Shown: positions 8,791 through 18,211 of the stretch, piece by piece | How the letters are laid out: every line of letters begins with the position of its first letter | How positions within the stretch are numbered: the first letter of the stretch is position 1 | Assembly: GCF_022695985.1 (NCBI RefSeq) | Contig: NZ_JAAPBF010000013.1 | Location: 1 to 64,000, forward strand | Length of the DNA stretch: 64,000 nt | DNA from: Streptomyces sp. NP-1717 | GTDB taxonomy: Bacteria; Actinomycetota; Actinomycetes; Streptomycetales; Streptomycetaceae | Direction of reading: 5' to 3' | Translations under genes and position numbers: made by a program | Notes under the pieces: generated by a model | Databases searched by the model: none | Told to the model about the DNA's origin: nothing | What the model saw: only the letters and a program-made list of their open reading frames with translations

Positions 8791-8861
8791 TAGGGCCTGT
8801 CTTCAAAGTCCCGCCTGGCCCACCCTGCGGGCGGACGGCGCTACTTTGAAGTCAGGCCCTA
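8791..8861. repeat. 19-base inverted repeat overlapping hutI stop
   Basis: TAGGGCCTGTCTTCAAAGT (8791-8809) is repeated in inverse at 8843-8861 with one mismatch, enclosing 33 bases. The right arm contains the last codon position of hutI: its TAG stop is the arm's outer end. From memory this 'TTTGAAGACAGGCCCTA' inverted repeat is dispersed in Streptomyces genomes, so it may be a MITE-like or terminator repeat. Here it lies between convergent GH16 and hutI and could terminate hutI. Confidence 0.65.
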
Positions 8862-10046
8862 ACGCACGCGTTCGCCGGCCTTCCAGACCGCGTGTGTCAG
8901 CGGGACTCCCGGCCGGTAGGCGAGATGGACATGGCTCGGGGCGTCGAGCAGGACGAGGTCGGCCCGGGCGCCGGGGACGAGGCGTCCGACGTCGGTGCGG
9001 CGCAGCGCGGCGGCGCCGCCCGCCGTGGCCGACCAGATCGCCTCGTCGGGTGTCATCCCCATGTCGCGTACGGCGAGGGCGATGCAGAAGGCCATCGACG
9101 AGGTGAAGGACGAGCCGGGGTTGCAGTCGGTGGACAGCGCGACGGTGGCGCCCGCGTCGAGCAGGCGACGGGCGTCCGGCCACTGGGCGCGGGTGGAGAA
9201 CTCGGCGCCGGGCAGCAGCGTGGCGACCGTGCGGGAGTGGGCGAGCGCGTCGACGTCCGCGTCGGTGAGGTGGGTGCAGTGGTCGGCGGACGCGGCGTCC
9301 AGCTCGACGGCGAGCTGGACGCCGGGCCCGTACGACAACTGGTTGGCGTGCACGCGCGGGACCAGGCCCTTCGCCCGGCCGGCGGTGAGGATCGCGCGGG
9401 CCTGGTCGCCGTCGAAGGCGCCCTTCTCGCAGAAGACGTCCACCCAACGGGCGTACGGGGCACAGGCGTCGAGCATGTCGCCGGTGACGAGTGCGACGTA
9501 GGCGGCGGGGTCGTCGGCGAGTTCGGGCGCGACGATGTGGGCGCCGAGGTAGGTGACCTCGTCCGTGTGCCGGGCCGCGACGCGCAGCGCGCGTGCCTCG
9601 TCGGCGACGGTGAGGCCGTAGCCGGACTTGGTCTCCTGGGTGGTGGTGCCCTGGCGGAGCGCTTCCGCGAGGTACTTCGCGACGTTGGCGCTCAGCTCGT
9701 CGTCGGTGGCGGCGCGGGTCGCGGCGACGGTGGTGCGGATGCCGCCGGCGGAGTAGGGGCGGCCCGACATGCGGGCGTTGAACTCCTGCGTGCGGTCGCC
9801 CGCGAAGACGAGGTGGGAGTGGGAGTCGACGAAGCCGGGGACGGCGGCCCGGCCGCCCGCGTCGACCGCGTTGTCAGTGGCGGGTGCTTTGCTTGACTCA
9901 CCGACCCAGATGACACGGTCGCCGCCGATGACGACGGCCGCGTCCTGGATCAGACCGATGGGGGATCCGTCACCGAGGGAGGGATCGTTGGTGACCAGAG
10001 CGGCGATGTTGGTGACGGCGGTGGTGGGCGCGTTGGTGGGCGTCAT
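8859..10046 (-). CDS. hutI: Imidazolonepropionase
   Basis: A 395-residue amidohydrolase-superfamily enzyme that opens the imidazolone ring of 4-imidazolone-5-propanoate to give N-formimidoyl-glutamate, the third step of histidine breakdown. Visible are the metal motif HSHLVF (HxH) near residue 65, QTGTTT-like '[15 protein letters not shown]', VHANQLS, DHCTHL and the late Asp in LSTDCNPG. The start ATG at 10046 is 17 bases after the hutF stop (10064). It is the last gene of the leftward hutU, M20, hutF, hutI operon. Its stop codon falls inside an inverted repeat. Confidence 0.95.
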   Translation of the reverse strand: MTPTNAPTTAVTNIAALVTNDPSLGDGSPIGLIQDAAVVIGGDRVIWVGESSKAPATDNAVDAGGRAAVPGFVDSHSHLVFAGDRTQEFNARMSGRPYSAGGIRTTVAATRAATDDELSANVAKYLAEALRQGTTTQETKSGYGLTVADEARALRVAARHTDEVTYLGAHIVAPELADDPAAYVALVTGDMLDACAPYARWVDVFCEKGAFDGDQARAILTAGRAKGLVPRVHANQLSYGPGVQLAVELDAASADHCTHLTDADVDALAHSRTVATLLPGAEFSTRAQWPDARRLLDAGATVALSTDCNPGSSFTSSMAFCIALAVRDMGMTPDEAIWSATAGGAAALRRTDVGRLVPGARADLVLLDAPSHVHLAYRPGVPLTHAVWKAGERVR

Positions 10047-10063
10047 CGTGGGGGCGCTCTCCT

Positions 10064-11425
10064 TCAGCCGCGTACGGCCGCGATGGACCGGGCGAGGGCT
10101 TCTGGTACGTCGGGGATCAGGGTGTGCGCACCGTCGCGTACGAGATGGCGGCCGGCGACGACCGTGTGGCGCACGTCGGCGGCCGTCGCGGCGAATACGG
10201 CGGTCTCCGCGGCCAGTCGGGGTACTTGCCCCACTGTTCTGACGGAGTCCAGGGCGACGGTGACGAGGTCGGCGAGCGCTCCCCGCTCGATCCGGCCCCC
10301 GTCGGGCCTGCCGAGGGCCGCGTGACCGTCGGCCGTGGCGGCGGTGACGAGCGCGGCGGCCGTCCAGTGGCCGCGCGTGCGGGAGCGCAGGCGTTCGTTG
10401 AGTTCCAGGGCGCGGGCCTCTTCGAGGATGTCGATCACGGCGTGGCTGTCGCTGCCCAGCGACAGCGGGGAGCCGGCCTGCTGGAGGCGCGCGGCGGGGC
10501 CGATGCCGTCGGCGAGGTCGCGTTCCGTGGTGGGGCACATGCAGGTGCCGGTGCGGGTGGAGCCCAGCAGGGTGATGTCGTCGTCGGTGAGGTGGGTGTT
10601 GTGGACACCGGTGGTGCGGGGGCCGAGGACGCCGTGGTCGGCGAGGAGCGCGGCGGGGGTGCGGCCGTGCGTGGCGAGGCAGGCGTCGTTCTCGGCGGTC
10701 TGTTCGGAGAGATGGACATGGAGCGGGGCCTGCCGGTCCTCGGCCCATTCGGCGACGGTGGACAGCTGCTCGGCGGGCACGGCGCGTACGGAGTGGATGG
10801 CGGCGCCGATCCGCACGAGGCCGTCGTCCTTGGCGTACCGGGCGGCGAGGTCGGACACGCGTTCCGCCCAGGCGTGCGCGGTGCCGTCGGAGAAGCGGAC
10901 CTGGTGCCGGTCCGGGGGCTTGCCGCCGCGGCGCTTGGAGATGCCGGAGGAGAGATAGGCGGTGTCGAGGAGGGTGATCCGGATCCCGGCGTCGGCGGCG
11001 GCGGCGATCAGCGCCTCGCCCATCGCGTTGGGATCGTCGTAGGGCGTTCCGCCGGGGGCGTGGTGCAGATAGTGGAATTCGCCGACGGAGGTGATACCGG
11101 CCAGCGCCATCTCGGCGTACACGGCGCGGGCGAGCGCGTGGTAGTTGTCCGGGGTGAGCCTGGCCGCGGCCCGGTACATCATCTCGCGCCAGGTCCAGAA
11201 GGTGCCGGAGCCGACCTGGACCTTGCCGCGCAGCGCGCGGTGGAAGGCGTGCGAGTGGGTGTTGGCGAGGCCGGGGAGCGTGATCCCGCGCAGGACGGTG
11301 GCGCCGGGCGGCGGGGTGTCGTCCCCGGTGCGGACGCCGGTGATCCGGCCGTCGGCGACGGTCACGCTCACGCCGGGTTCGACGTGCGTGCCGAGCCAGG
11401 CGTGCTCCAGCCAGTACGTGGTCAC
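10064..11425 (-). CDS. hutF: Formimidoylglutamate deiminase
   Basis: A 453-residue amidohydrolase of the HutF type that hydrolyses N-formimidoyl-glutamate to N-formyl-glutamate and ammonia. It has the metal motif [11 protein letters not shown] near residue 62, HVHLSEQ and the distal SLGSDSHAV. The GTG at 11425 overlaps the preceding gene's TGA in GTGA, so I prefer it to the GTG at 11431, two codons upstream. HutF implies the five-step pathway, which needs an N-formylglutamate deformylase. No classical HutG is seen, but an M20 amidohydrolase sits directly upstream. Confidence 0.92.
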   Translation of the reverse strand: MTTYWLEHAWLGTHVEPGVSVTVADGRITGVRTGDDTPPPGATVLRGITLPGLANTHSHAFHRALRGKVQVGSGTFWTWREMMYRAAARLTPDNYHALARAVYAEMALAGITSVGEFHYLHHAPGGTPYDDPNAMGEALIAAAADAGIRITLLDTAYLSSGISKRRGGKPPDRHQVRFSDGTAHAWAERVSDLAARYAKDDGLVRIGAAIHSVRAVPAEQLSTVAEWAEDRQAPLHVHLSEQTAENDACLATHGRTPAALLADHGVLGPRTTGVHNTHLTDDDITLLGSTRTGTCMCPTTERDLADGIGPAARLQQAGSPLSLGSDSHAVIDILEEARALELNERLRSRTRGHWTAAALVTAATADGHAALGRPDGGRIERGALADLVTVALDSVRTVGQVPRLAAETAVFAATAADVRHTVVAGRHLVRDGAHTLIPDVPEALARSIAAVRG

Positions 11426-12846
11426 GTGCACGCCAGCCCTTCCAGTACGTCGGCGAGTGCGAGGACCCCGGCCACGCAGTCGTCCTCGGCCGCGAACTCG
11501 GCCGGGGAGTGCGAGACGCCGGTGGGGTTCCGTACGAACAGCATGGCGGTCGGAATGGATCCGGACAAAATACCCGCGTCGTGACCGGCACCCGTGCCCA
11601 GCACAGGGATCCCGCCGCCGAGGATCCTGCCGAGTTCGTCGCGCAGGGTGTGCGCGAATTCGACGACGGGCGTGAAGGACTCCCGTACGACGCGCAGGTC
11701 GATGCCCGCGCGTTCGGCGTGCTCGTGGGCCGCCGCCTCGATCGCGGTGACGACGGTGTCCAGGGTGGCCTGGTCTGCGGCGCGGGAGTCGAGCCAGCCG
11801 CGTACCAGGGAGGGGATGGCGTTGACACCGTTGGGCTCGACGGCGATCTTGCCGAAGGTGGCGAGGGCACCGGCGAGTTCCGCCTCGCGGCGGGCGGCGA
11901 GGACGGTCTGCGCGTAGCTGAGCATCGGGTCGCGGCGGTCGGCGAGGCGGGTGGTGCCCGCGTGGTTGGCCTCGCCGTGGAAGTCGAAGCGCCAGCGGCC
12001 GTGCGGCCAGATGGAGGAGGCGATACCGACGGGGTCACCGGTCAGGTCGAGCGCGCGCCCCTGCTCGACGTGCAGCTCGACGAACGCGCCGATCCGGGCG
12101 AGGCGTTCGGGGTCGGGTCCGATGGCGTCCGGGTCGTATCCGGCGGCCTCCATGGCGCGCGGCAGCGGGACGCCGTCGCCGTCGCACAGGGCGTGGGCCT
12201 GCGCGACACCGAGCTGTCCGGCGGTCAGCCGGGAGCCGACGCAGGCGAGCCCGAAGCGGGCGCCCTCCTCGTCACCGAAGTTGGTGACGGCGACCGGACG
12301 GGTGAACCGGACGCCTCTGCGGCGGAGTTCGTCGAGGGCGGCGAAGGAGGACACCACGCCGAGCGGCCCGTCGAAGGCGCCGCCGTCGGGCACGGAGTCC
12401 AGATGCGATCCGACGACGACGGCGTCCCCGCCGTGGGGGTCACCGAGCCACCCCCACTGATTGCCGTTCCGGTCGGTCTCGTACACCAGCCCGCGCGCCT
12501 CGGCCTGCCCCCGGAACCACTCCCGGCAGTCCCGGTCCGCACCGCTCCAGGCGTAACGCCGGTACCCGCGAGTTCCGGCGTCCCGCCCGATGGGCGCCAG
12601 CTCCCGCCACATCTCCTGGAAGGACACCCCGGCAGGAACCGGCCTGGCGTCCGGCGCCGGGCCGGCCGCCCGACCGCCCGGCAGGGATCGCCCGGAACCC
12701 GCGCCGGGCCCGGCGCCCGGGGCTCCGGCCCCGGCGTCGGCGTCCCGCCCCGCCGCCGCAGCGCCCGAAGCGTGGTCCGAGGCCGTCGGCGCGGCCGGGC
12801 GCCCGTCCGGGGCGGGGGACGGGCCGGGGGCGCCCGGCGTCGTCAC
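11422..12846 (-). CDS. M20 amidohydrolase (allantoate amidohydrolase family)
   Basis: A 474-residue dinuclear-metal amidohydrolase of the allantoate amidohydrolase / N-carbamoyl-amino-acid hydrolase group. Metal ligands are visible in [39 protein letters not shown] and the C-terminal GVSHSPAE. Residues 1-70 are an Ala/Gly/Pro-rich extension before the family domain starts at about [10 protein letters not shown]. An internal GTG there is an alternative start, although the GTGA overlap with hutU (12843-12846) favours the long form. Its place between hutU and hutF argues for a role in histidine use, perhaps N-formylglutamate hydrolysis, rather than purine breakdown. Confidence 0.85.
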   Translation of the reverse strand: MTTPGAPGPSPAPDGRPAAPTASDHASGAAAAGRDADAGAGAPGAGPGAGSGRSLPGGRAAGPAPDARPVPAGVSFQEMWRELAPIGRDAGTRGYRRYAWSGADRDCREWFRGQAEARGLVYETDRNGNQWGWLGDPHGGDAVVVGSHLDSVPDGGAFDGPLGVVSSFAALDELRRRGVRFTRPVAVTNFGDEEGARFGLACVGSRLTAGQLGVAQAHALCDGDGVPLPRAMEAAGYDPDAIGPDPERLARIGAFVELHVEQGRALDLTGDPVGIASSIWPHGRWRFDFHGEANHAGTTRLADRRDPMLSYAQTVLAARREAELAGALATFGKIAVEPNGVNAIPSLVRGWLDSRAADQATLDTVVTAIEAAAHEHAERAGIDLRVVRESFTPVVEFAHTLRDELGRILGGGIPVLGTGAGHDAGILSGSIPTAMLFVRNPTGVSHSPAEFAAEDDCVAGVLALADVLEGLACT

Positions 12847-14516
12847 TCGCCCTCCCGCATCGGGACGCGGACACCGCGGTCGGCGGCGGCGGACTCCGCG
12901 AGGTCGTAGCCCGCGTCGACGTGGCGGATGACGCCCATGGCCGGGTCGTTCGTCAGGACGCGGCGGATCTTCTCGCCGGCCAGTTCCGTGCCGTCCGCGA
13001 CCGTCACCTGGCCGGCGTGGATCGAGCGGCCCATGCCGACACCCCCGCCGTGGTGGACGGAGACCCAGGTGGCGCCGGAGGCGACGTTCACCATGGCGTT
13101 CAGCAGCGGCCAGTCCGCGATCGCGTCCGAGCCGTCGAGCATCGCCTCGGTCTCGCGGTACGGGGACGCGACCGATCCGGCGTCCAGGTGGTCGCGGCCG
13201 ATGACGACCGGCGCGGCGAGTTCCCCGCTCGCGACCATGTCGTTGAAGCGCTCACCGGCCTTGTCGCGCTCGCCGAGGCCGAGCCAGCAGATGCGCGCGG
13301 GCAGACCCTGGAAGTGGACGCGTTCGCCGGCCATCTTGATCCAGCGGTGCAGGGACGCGTTCTGGAGGGAGTCGCCCTCGGGGAAGAGCTCCAGGATCGC
13401 CTTGTCGGTCTTGTGGATGTCCGACGCCTCCCCGGACAGCGCCGCCCAGCGGAACGGTCCCCGCCCTTCGCAGAACAGCGGCCTGATGTACGCGGGTACG
13501 AACCCGGGGAAGGCGAACGCCCTGTCGTATCCAGCCAGTTGGGCCTCGCCCCGGATGGAGTTGCCGTAGTCGAAGACCTCGGCCCCCGCGTCCATGAAGC
13601 CGACCATCGCCTCCACGTGCCGCGCCATGGACTCGCGGGCCCGCAGCGTGAAGTCGGCCGGCTTCTCCGCGGCGTACGACGCCATGTCGTCGAAGTCGAC
13701 GCCGAGCGGCAGATAGGCCAGCGGGTCGTGCGCCGACGTCTGGTCGGTGACGATGTCGATCGGCGCGCCCTGCGCGAGCATCCGGGGCAGCAGTTCCGCC
13801 GCGTTGCCGAGCAGCCCGATCGACAGCGGCCTGCGTGCGTCACGGGCCTCGGTGGCGAGCTGGAGCGCGTGCTCCAGGGAGTCGGCCCGCACGTCCAGGA
13901 AGCGGTGCTCGATACGGCGCTCGATGGCGCGCGGGTCGCAGTCGATGCAGATCGCGACGCCGTCGTTCATGGTGACGGCCAGCGGCTGCGCGCCGCCCAT
14001 CCCGCCGAGCCCGGCGGTGAGCGTGATCGTTCCCGCGAGGGTGCCGCCGAACCTCTTGGCGGCGACGGCCGCGAACGTCTCGTAGGTGCCCTGGAGGATG
14101 CCCTGCGTGCCGATGTAGATCCAGGAGCCCGCGGTCATCTGGCCGTACATGGTGAGGCCGAGCTGTTCCAGCCGGCGGAACTCCTCCCAGTTGGCCCAGT
14201 CGCCGACGAGGTTGGAGTTGGCGATCAGCACGCGCGGCGCCCACTCGTGGGTCCGCATGACGCCCACCGGGCGGCCGGACTGGACGAGCATCGTCTCGTC
14301 CTGCTTCAGGGTCCGCAGCGTGCGCGTCATCGCGTCGAACGAGCGCCAGTCCCGGGCGGCCTTGCCCGTGCCGCCGTAGACGACGAGCTGGTCGGGGTGT
14401 TCGGCGACCTCGGGATCGAGGTTGTTCTGAAGCATGCGGAGGGCGGCTTCCTGCTGCCATCCCAGGGCGCTCAGTTCCGTACCGCGCGGTGCCCGTACGG
14501 GCCGGGGTCCTGACAT
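12843..14516 (-). CDS. hutU: Urocanate hydratase
   Basis: A 557-residue NAD+-dependent urocanase, the usual family length, converting urocanate to imidazolonepropionate. Features include [13 protein letters not shown] near the N-terminus, the Rossmann-like [12 protein letters not shown]-binding segment near residue 180 and the catalytic-cysteine region [13 protein letters not shown] near 410. The start ATG at 14516 is preceded by GGAGGAGG. It opens the leftward hut operon and faces a PLP decarboxylase-family gene across a 115-base divergent region with a long inverted repeat. Confidence 0.96.
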   Translation of the reverse strand: MSGPRPVRAPRGTELSALGWQQEAALRMLQNNLDPEVAEHPDQLVVYGGTGKAARDWRSFDAMTRTLRTLKQDETMLVQSGRPVGVMRTHEWAPRVLIANSNLVGDWANWEEFRRLEQLGLTMYGQMTAGSWIYIGTQGILQGTYETFAAVAAKRFGGTLAGTITLTAGLGGMGGAQPLAVTMNDGVAICIDCDPRAIERRIEHRFLDVRADSLEHALQLATEARDARRPLSIGLLGNAAELLPRMLAQGAPIDIVTDQTSAHDPLAYLPLGVDFDDMASYAAEKPADFTLRARESMARHVEAMVGFMDAGAEVFDYGNSIRGEAQLAGYDRAFAFPGFVPAYIRPLFCEGRGPFRWAALSGEASDIHKTDKAILELFPEGDSLQNASLHRWIKMAGERVHFQGLPARICWLGLGERDKAGERFNDMVASGELAAPVVIGRDHLDAGSVASPYRETEAMLDGSDAIADWPLLNAMVNVASGATWVSVHHGGGVGMGRSIHAGQVTVADGTELAGEKIRRVLTNDPAMGVIRHVDAGYDLAESAAADRGVRVPMREGE

Positions 14517-14538
14517 GGCGGTGCCTCCTCCGTCGCTG

Positions 14539-14600
14539 CTCCACTGTTGGTCAAACTATTCACATCCTCGCCGGGTGAATAGATGTAGTCAACAGTGGAG
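14539..14600. promoter_or_regulatory. Long inverted repeat in hutU divergent promoter
   Basis: CTCCACTGTTG (14539-14549) and CTATTCAC (14556-14563) are mirrored by GTGAATAG (14575-14582) and CAACAGTGGAG (14590-14600), all centred on 14569-14570. Two nested symmetric half-site pairs fill the 115-base gap between hutU and the PLP gene, so a dimeric regulator could control both. The minus-strand GTTGACT and TGAATA elements recur before the lyase homologue at 23.2 kb (seen); that the RpiR protein at 20.8 kb binds them is inference. Confidence 0.65.
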
Positions 14601-14631
14601 TAACCGGCGGCCGGATGATTGGCTGACACGC

Positions 14632-16074
14632 ATGGTCGAGTACACCGGCAGGGACGCGGAAGCAGGCGACGACTCCGAGGGACAGGGGCGAGCGCGAGCC
14701 GCCGGCAGGCGCGATCTCGCCGTACGGGCGGCCGTCGAGCAGGGGCTCCTCACCGAGGCCGCCCCCGTCGTCGCGCTCTTCGACGTGGCGGGCATCCGCG
14801 CCTCGGCCGCCGCGCTGCACGCCGCGTTCGCCGCCGTCGGCGCACCCGGCACCCGCGTGCTGCACGCCTTCGCCGTGAAGGCGTCGCCCCTCGTTCCCGT
14901 CCTGCGCCTGCTGCACGCCGAGGGCATCGGCGCCGAGGTCGCGAGCCCCGGCGAGCTGGGGCTGGCCCGCGCCGCCGGGATCCCGGCCGGGAGCACCGTC
15001 CTCGACTCGCCCGCCAAGACGCCCGCCGAACTGCGCGAGGCGCTGGCGCTCGGTATCGCCGTCAACGCCGACAACCCGCAGGAGCTCACCCGCCTCGACT
15101 CGCTCGCGCGCTCGGCGCCCACCCGCTCCCCGATCGGTCTGCGGGTCAACCCGCAGACCGGCAGCGGCTCCATCGGCGCCCTGTCGACGGCGACGGCGAC
15201 CTCGAAGTTCGGCGTCGCGCTGCGCGACGAGGGTGCCCGCGCGTGGGTCGTACAGGCGTACCTGGACCGGCCCTGGCTGACCCGGCTGCACGCCCACTCC
15301 GGTTCCCAGGGCGTCCCGCTCGCCCTGATGGCGGAGGGCGTCCGCGCCGTCTACGAGCTGGCCGAGGAGATCAACGCGGCGGCCGGCCGGCAGCAGGTCG
15401 ACACCGTCGACATCGGCGGCGGCCTCCCGGTCAACTTCGCCTCCGACGACGAGACCCCCACCCACGCCGAGTACGCGCGGCTGCTGAAGTCCACCGTCCC
15501 CGGCCTGTTCGACGGCCGCTACGGGCTCGTCACCGAGTTCGGCCGCTCCCTGCTCGCCAAGCACGGCACGGTGCTGGCCCGCGTCGAGTACGCGAAGTCC
15601 GCCGGCGGCCGTCCCATCGCCGTCACCCACGCGGGCGTGCAGGTCGCCACCCGCACCGTCTACAACCCGGAGTCGTGGCCGCTGCGCATCGCCGCGTACG
15701 GTGCCGAGGGCCGGCCCAAGGACGGCCCGGACGTCGCCCAGGACATCGCGGGCCCGGCGTGCTTCGCGGGCGACGTGCTGGCCACGGACCGGCCCCTGCC
15801 GCTGCTGGAGCGGGGCGATCTCGTCGCGGCGCTGGACACCGGCGCGTACTACTTCGCCAACCACTACGCGTACAACAGCCTCGCCCGGCCCGGCGTCTAC
15901 GGCTTCACGGCGCCGGCGACGGACACGGGGACGCCCACCGGCACGGACATCCCGACGGACACGGACAGGGCGGCGCGGGGCGTGCGGTTCGCCACCGTAC
16001 GGGCGCCGCAGACCGTGGCGGAGATCGTCGCCGAGTCGGGCGGCGGGCACCCGGACGCGCTCGTGCGGGACTGA
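14632..16074 (+). CDS. PLP decarboxylase-family enzyme (DapDC/ODC fold III)
   Basis: A 480-residue fold-type III PLP enzyme of the diaminopimelate/ornithine decarboxylase family. The PLP lysine is in FAVKASP (Lys83), followed by LHAHSGSQG, the glycine loop DIGGGLP and a C-terminal CFAGDVLA (Cys377). In diaminopimelate decarboxylase that motif is CESGDVLA. Glu and Ser, which read the distal substrate group, are Phe and Ala here, so meso-DAP is an unlikely substrate. The start ATG is at 14632; the region upstream is the hutU inverted repeat. An APC permease follows 109 bases downstream, suggesting import and decarboxylation of an amino acid. Substrate unknown. Confidence 0.8.
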   Translation: MVEYTGRDAEAGDDSEGQGRARAAGRRDLAVRAAVEQGLLTEAAPVVALFDVAGIRASAAALHAAFAAVGAPGTRVLHAFAVKASPLVPVLRLLHAEGIGAEVASPGELGLARAAGIPAGSTVLDSPAKTPAELREALALGIAVNADNPQELTRLDSLARSAPTRSPIGLRVNPQTGSGSIGALSTATATSKFGVALRDEGARAWVVQAYLDRPWLTRLHAHSGSQGVPLALMAEGVRAVYELAEEINAAAGRQQVDTVDIGGGLPVNFASDDETPTHAEYARLLKSTVPGLFDGRYGLVTEFGRSLLAKHGTVLARVEYAKSAGGRPIAVTHAGVQVATRTVYNPESWPLRIAAYGAEGRPKDGPDVAQDIAGPACFAGDVLATDRPLPLLERGDLVAALDTGAYYFANHYAYNSLARPGVYGFTAPATDTGTPTGTDIPTDTDRAARGVRFATVRAPQTVAEIVAESGGGHPDALVRD

Positions 16075-16183
16075 CCACCGGGCCCGGTTGAGGCGAATGG
16101 GGGGCGGAGCGGGACGGGAGAGGAATCAGACCGGCCGCACCGGGCAGAACACTTCCCACCATCGATCGGGGGAAGGTCATTCC

Positions 16184-17596
16184 ATGTCCGCATCCGAAAC
16201 ACCGACGGCGTCGGACACAGCGGCACCGGCACCGGCACCGCCCGGCGAGACGCCCGAACTCAAACGCGCCCTCGGCCCCAAACTGCTCATCCTCTTCGTC
16301 ATCGGCGACATCCTGGGCACCGGCATCTACGCGACCACCGGCCAGGTCGCCGGCCGCGTCGGCGGCGCGCTCTGGGTGCCGTTCGCGATCGGCTTCGTCG
16401 TCGCGGTCCTGACGGCCGCCTCGTACGTGGAACTCGTCGGCAAGTACCCGAAGGCGGCCGGCGCCGCGCTCTACACGCAGAAGGCGTTCAAGGTCCCGTT
16501 CCTGACCTTCATCGTCGCCTTCATGGTGATGTGCTCGGGCCTGTCGTCGGCGAGCGCCGCGGCCCGCGCGTTCAGCGGCGACTACCTGGCGGAGTTCACC
16601 GACGCGGTGCCGCCCACCCTGATCGCGATCCTGTTCATCCTCGCGCTCGCCGCGCTGAACCTGCGCGGTGTCTCGGAGTCCGTGAAGACCAACGTGGTAC
16701 TCACACTCGTCGAGTTGAGCGGTCTGGCGATCATCCTCGGCATCGGCGCGTACGCCGTCATGTCCGGCGACGGCGAACCGTCGCGGCTCACCGACTTCGA
16801 GGCGAGCGGCACCGGCTTCTCCCTGATGACCGGGGTGCTCGGGGCGACGGCCCTCGCCTTCTTCGCCTTCGTCGGCTTCGAGGACTCGGTCAACATGGCC
16901 GAGGAGACGAAGGACCCGAGCCGTACGTTCCCGCGCGCGATCTTCATCGGCGTCACGGTCACCGGCACCATCTACGTCCTGGTCGCCCTCGTCTCGTCGC
17001 TCCTGGTCGACCACAAGACCCTGGGGGGCTCCAGCGGCCCGCTGCTGGAGGTCGTGAAGGCCGGCGGGGTCGACTTCCCACCGAAACTCTTCGCGCTGAT
17101 CGCGCTCTTCGCCGTCACCAACTCCGCGCTGATCAACATCATGATGGCCTCGCGGCTCTGCTACGGGATGGCCAACGAACGCATCCTGCCCAAGGCCATG
17201 GGCCGGGTGCTCCCCGCGCGCCGTACGCCCGTCGTCGGCATCGTCTTCGTGTCCGTCCTGGCCATCGGACTGGTGTCGACCGGTGAGATCCAGGGACTCG
17301 GCGACACGACGTCGTTCCTGCTGCTGTGCGTGTTCTTCGTCGTCAACGTCGCCGCGCTCGTACTGCGCCGCGACCCGGTCCCGCACAAGCACTTCCGCGC
17401 GCCGACGATCGTGCCCGTGCTGGGCGCCGTCACCGCGCTGATCCTGGCCAGTCCGCTCGCCGACCGCGCGGCCGACGTCTACGTCAGGGCCGGCGTGCTG
17501 CTCGCGATCGGCATCGCGCTGTGGGCGGTCAACAAGCTGGTGCTCAAGGCGCGTTCGGAAGACCACGCCAAGACCGGCGGTGAGGTGACGAAGTAG
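16184..17596 (+). CDS. APC-superfamily amino acid permease
   Basis: A 470-residue membrane transporter with about 12 predicted helices. The first helix contains the substrate-loop sequence GDILGTGIYATTG typical of APC proteins, and AFFAFVGFEDSVNMAEETKDPSRTFPRAI forms the conserved sixth-helix/loop region. The N-terminus (about 30 residues, Ala/Pro-rich) is cytoplasmic. GGGGGAAGG precedes the ATG. It is probably co-transcribed with the PLP decarboxylase-family gene and regulated with hut through the shared divergent region, so histidine or a related amino acid is a reasonable guess for substrate. The assignment to family is firm; the substrate is not. Confidence 0.88.
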   Translation: MSASETPTASDTAAPAPAPPGETPELKRALGPKLLILFVIGDILGTGIYATTGQVAGRVGGALWVPFAIGFVVAVLTAASYVELVGKYPKAAGAALYTQKAFKVPFLTFIVAFMVMCSGLSSASAAARAFSGDYLAEFTDAVPPTLIAILFILALAALNLRGVSESVKTNVVLTLVELSGLAIILGIGAYAVMSGDGEPSRLTDFEASGTGFSLMTGVLGATALAFFAFVGFEDSVNMAEETKDPSRTFPRAIFIGVTVTGTIYVLVALVSSLLVDHKTLGGSSGPLLEVVKAGGVDFPPKLFALIALFAVTNSALINIMMASRLCYGMANERILPKAMGRVLPARRTPVVGIVFVSVLAIGLVSTGEIQGLGDTTSFLLLCVFFVVNVAALVLRRDPVPHKHFRAPTIVPVLGAVTALILASPLADRAADVYVRAGVLLAIGIALWAVNKLVLKARSEDHAKTGGEVTK

Positions 17597-17609
17597 GGCG
17601 GGCAGCACC

Positions 17610-17643
17610 GCGCACGGGGCGCCCACACGGGCGCTCCGTGCGC
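17610..17643 (+). terminator. Terminator after permease
   Basis: GCGCACGGGGCGCCC (17610-17624) pairs with 17629-17643 with one wobble pair, enclosing the loop ACAC. It lies 13 bases after the permease stop. Confidence 0.75.
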
Positions 17644-17776
17644 CGACCCTATCCCCGCGGGGCATGTTCCAACGGAAAATGCCCGAAATCCCTTCCACAC
17701 CAAGGACGTTGCGTAATCTCTCCGTCACTGCCGCACGACGGTGCCTTACGCACGACCGGCTGGGAGGGAAGTCCGC

Positions 17777-18211
17777 GTGCCCGGAATCGACGCATGTCTG
17801 CACGAGATCATGGCCCTGCCCGGCGCCCGCGGAGCGGCGATCGTCGACTGGACCAGCGGCCTGGCGCTCGGTACGGCGGGCGAGTCACCCAACGGTGATC
17901 ACGAGACGACCGCCGCCGAGACCGCCGAACTGGCGCGGGCCGCCGCCGAGTACCCGGCGTTCGCGCCGGACGCCGGGCCCGCGCCCGCCCCGGCCGGCCC
18001 CGCGACACGGGAGGCGGCGGATGACGGCAAGGGCCCGCCGGTCGAGGACCTGATCGTCACCTCCCGGACCGGCTACCACGTCCTGCGTTTCGTCGAGACG
18101 ACCTTCGACAGCAGCGTCTTCCTCCATCTGTGGCTCGACCGGGACACGGGGAACCTCGCTCTCGCCCGGCTCCGGCTCCAGCAGCTCGCCGAACGGCTGG
18201 TACTCGCATGA
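17777..18211 (+). CDS. Roadblock/LC7-domain protein, first of four-gene set
   Basis: A 144-residue protein with a split roadblock/LC7 domain. The N-terminal part GARGAAIVDWTSGLALGT matches the fourth gene of the set ([18 protein letters not shown]), and a C-terminal part VLRFVETTFDSSVFLHLWLDRD is followed by an amphipathic helix. About 40 residues of Ala/Pro-rich sequence interrupt the domain. The GTG at 17777 follows GGGAGGGA. Its stop overlaps the next gene in ATGA. LC7 proteins dimerise and usually regulate small GTPases; no GTPase is present in this cluster. Confidence 0.8.
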   Translation: MPGIDACLHEIMALPGARGAAIVDWTSGLALGTAGESPNGDHETTAAETAELARAAAEYPAFAPDAGPAPAPAGPATREAADDGKGPPVEDLIVTSRTGYHVLRFVETTFDSSVFLHLWLDRDTGNLALARLRLQQLAERLVLA

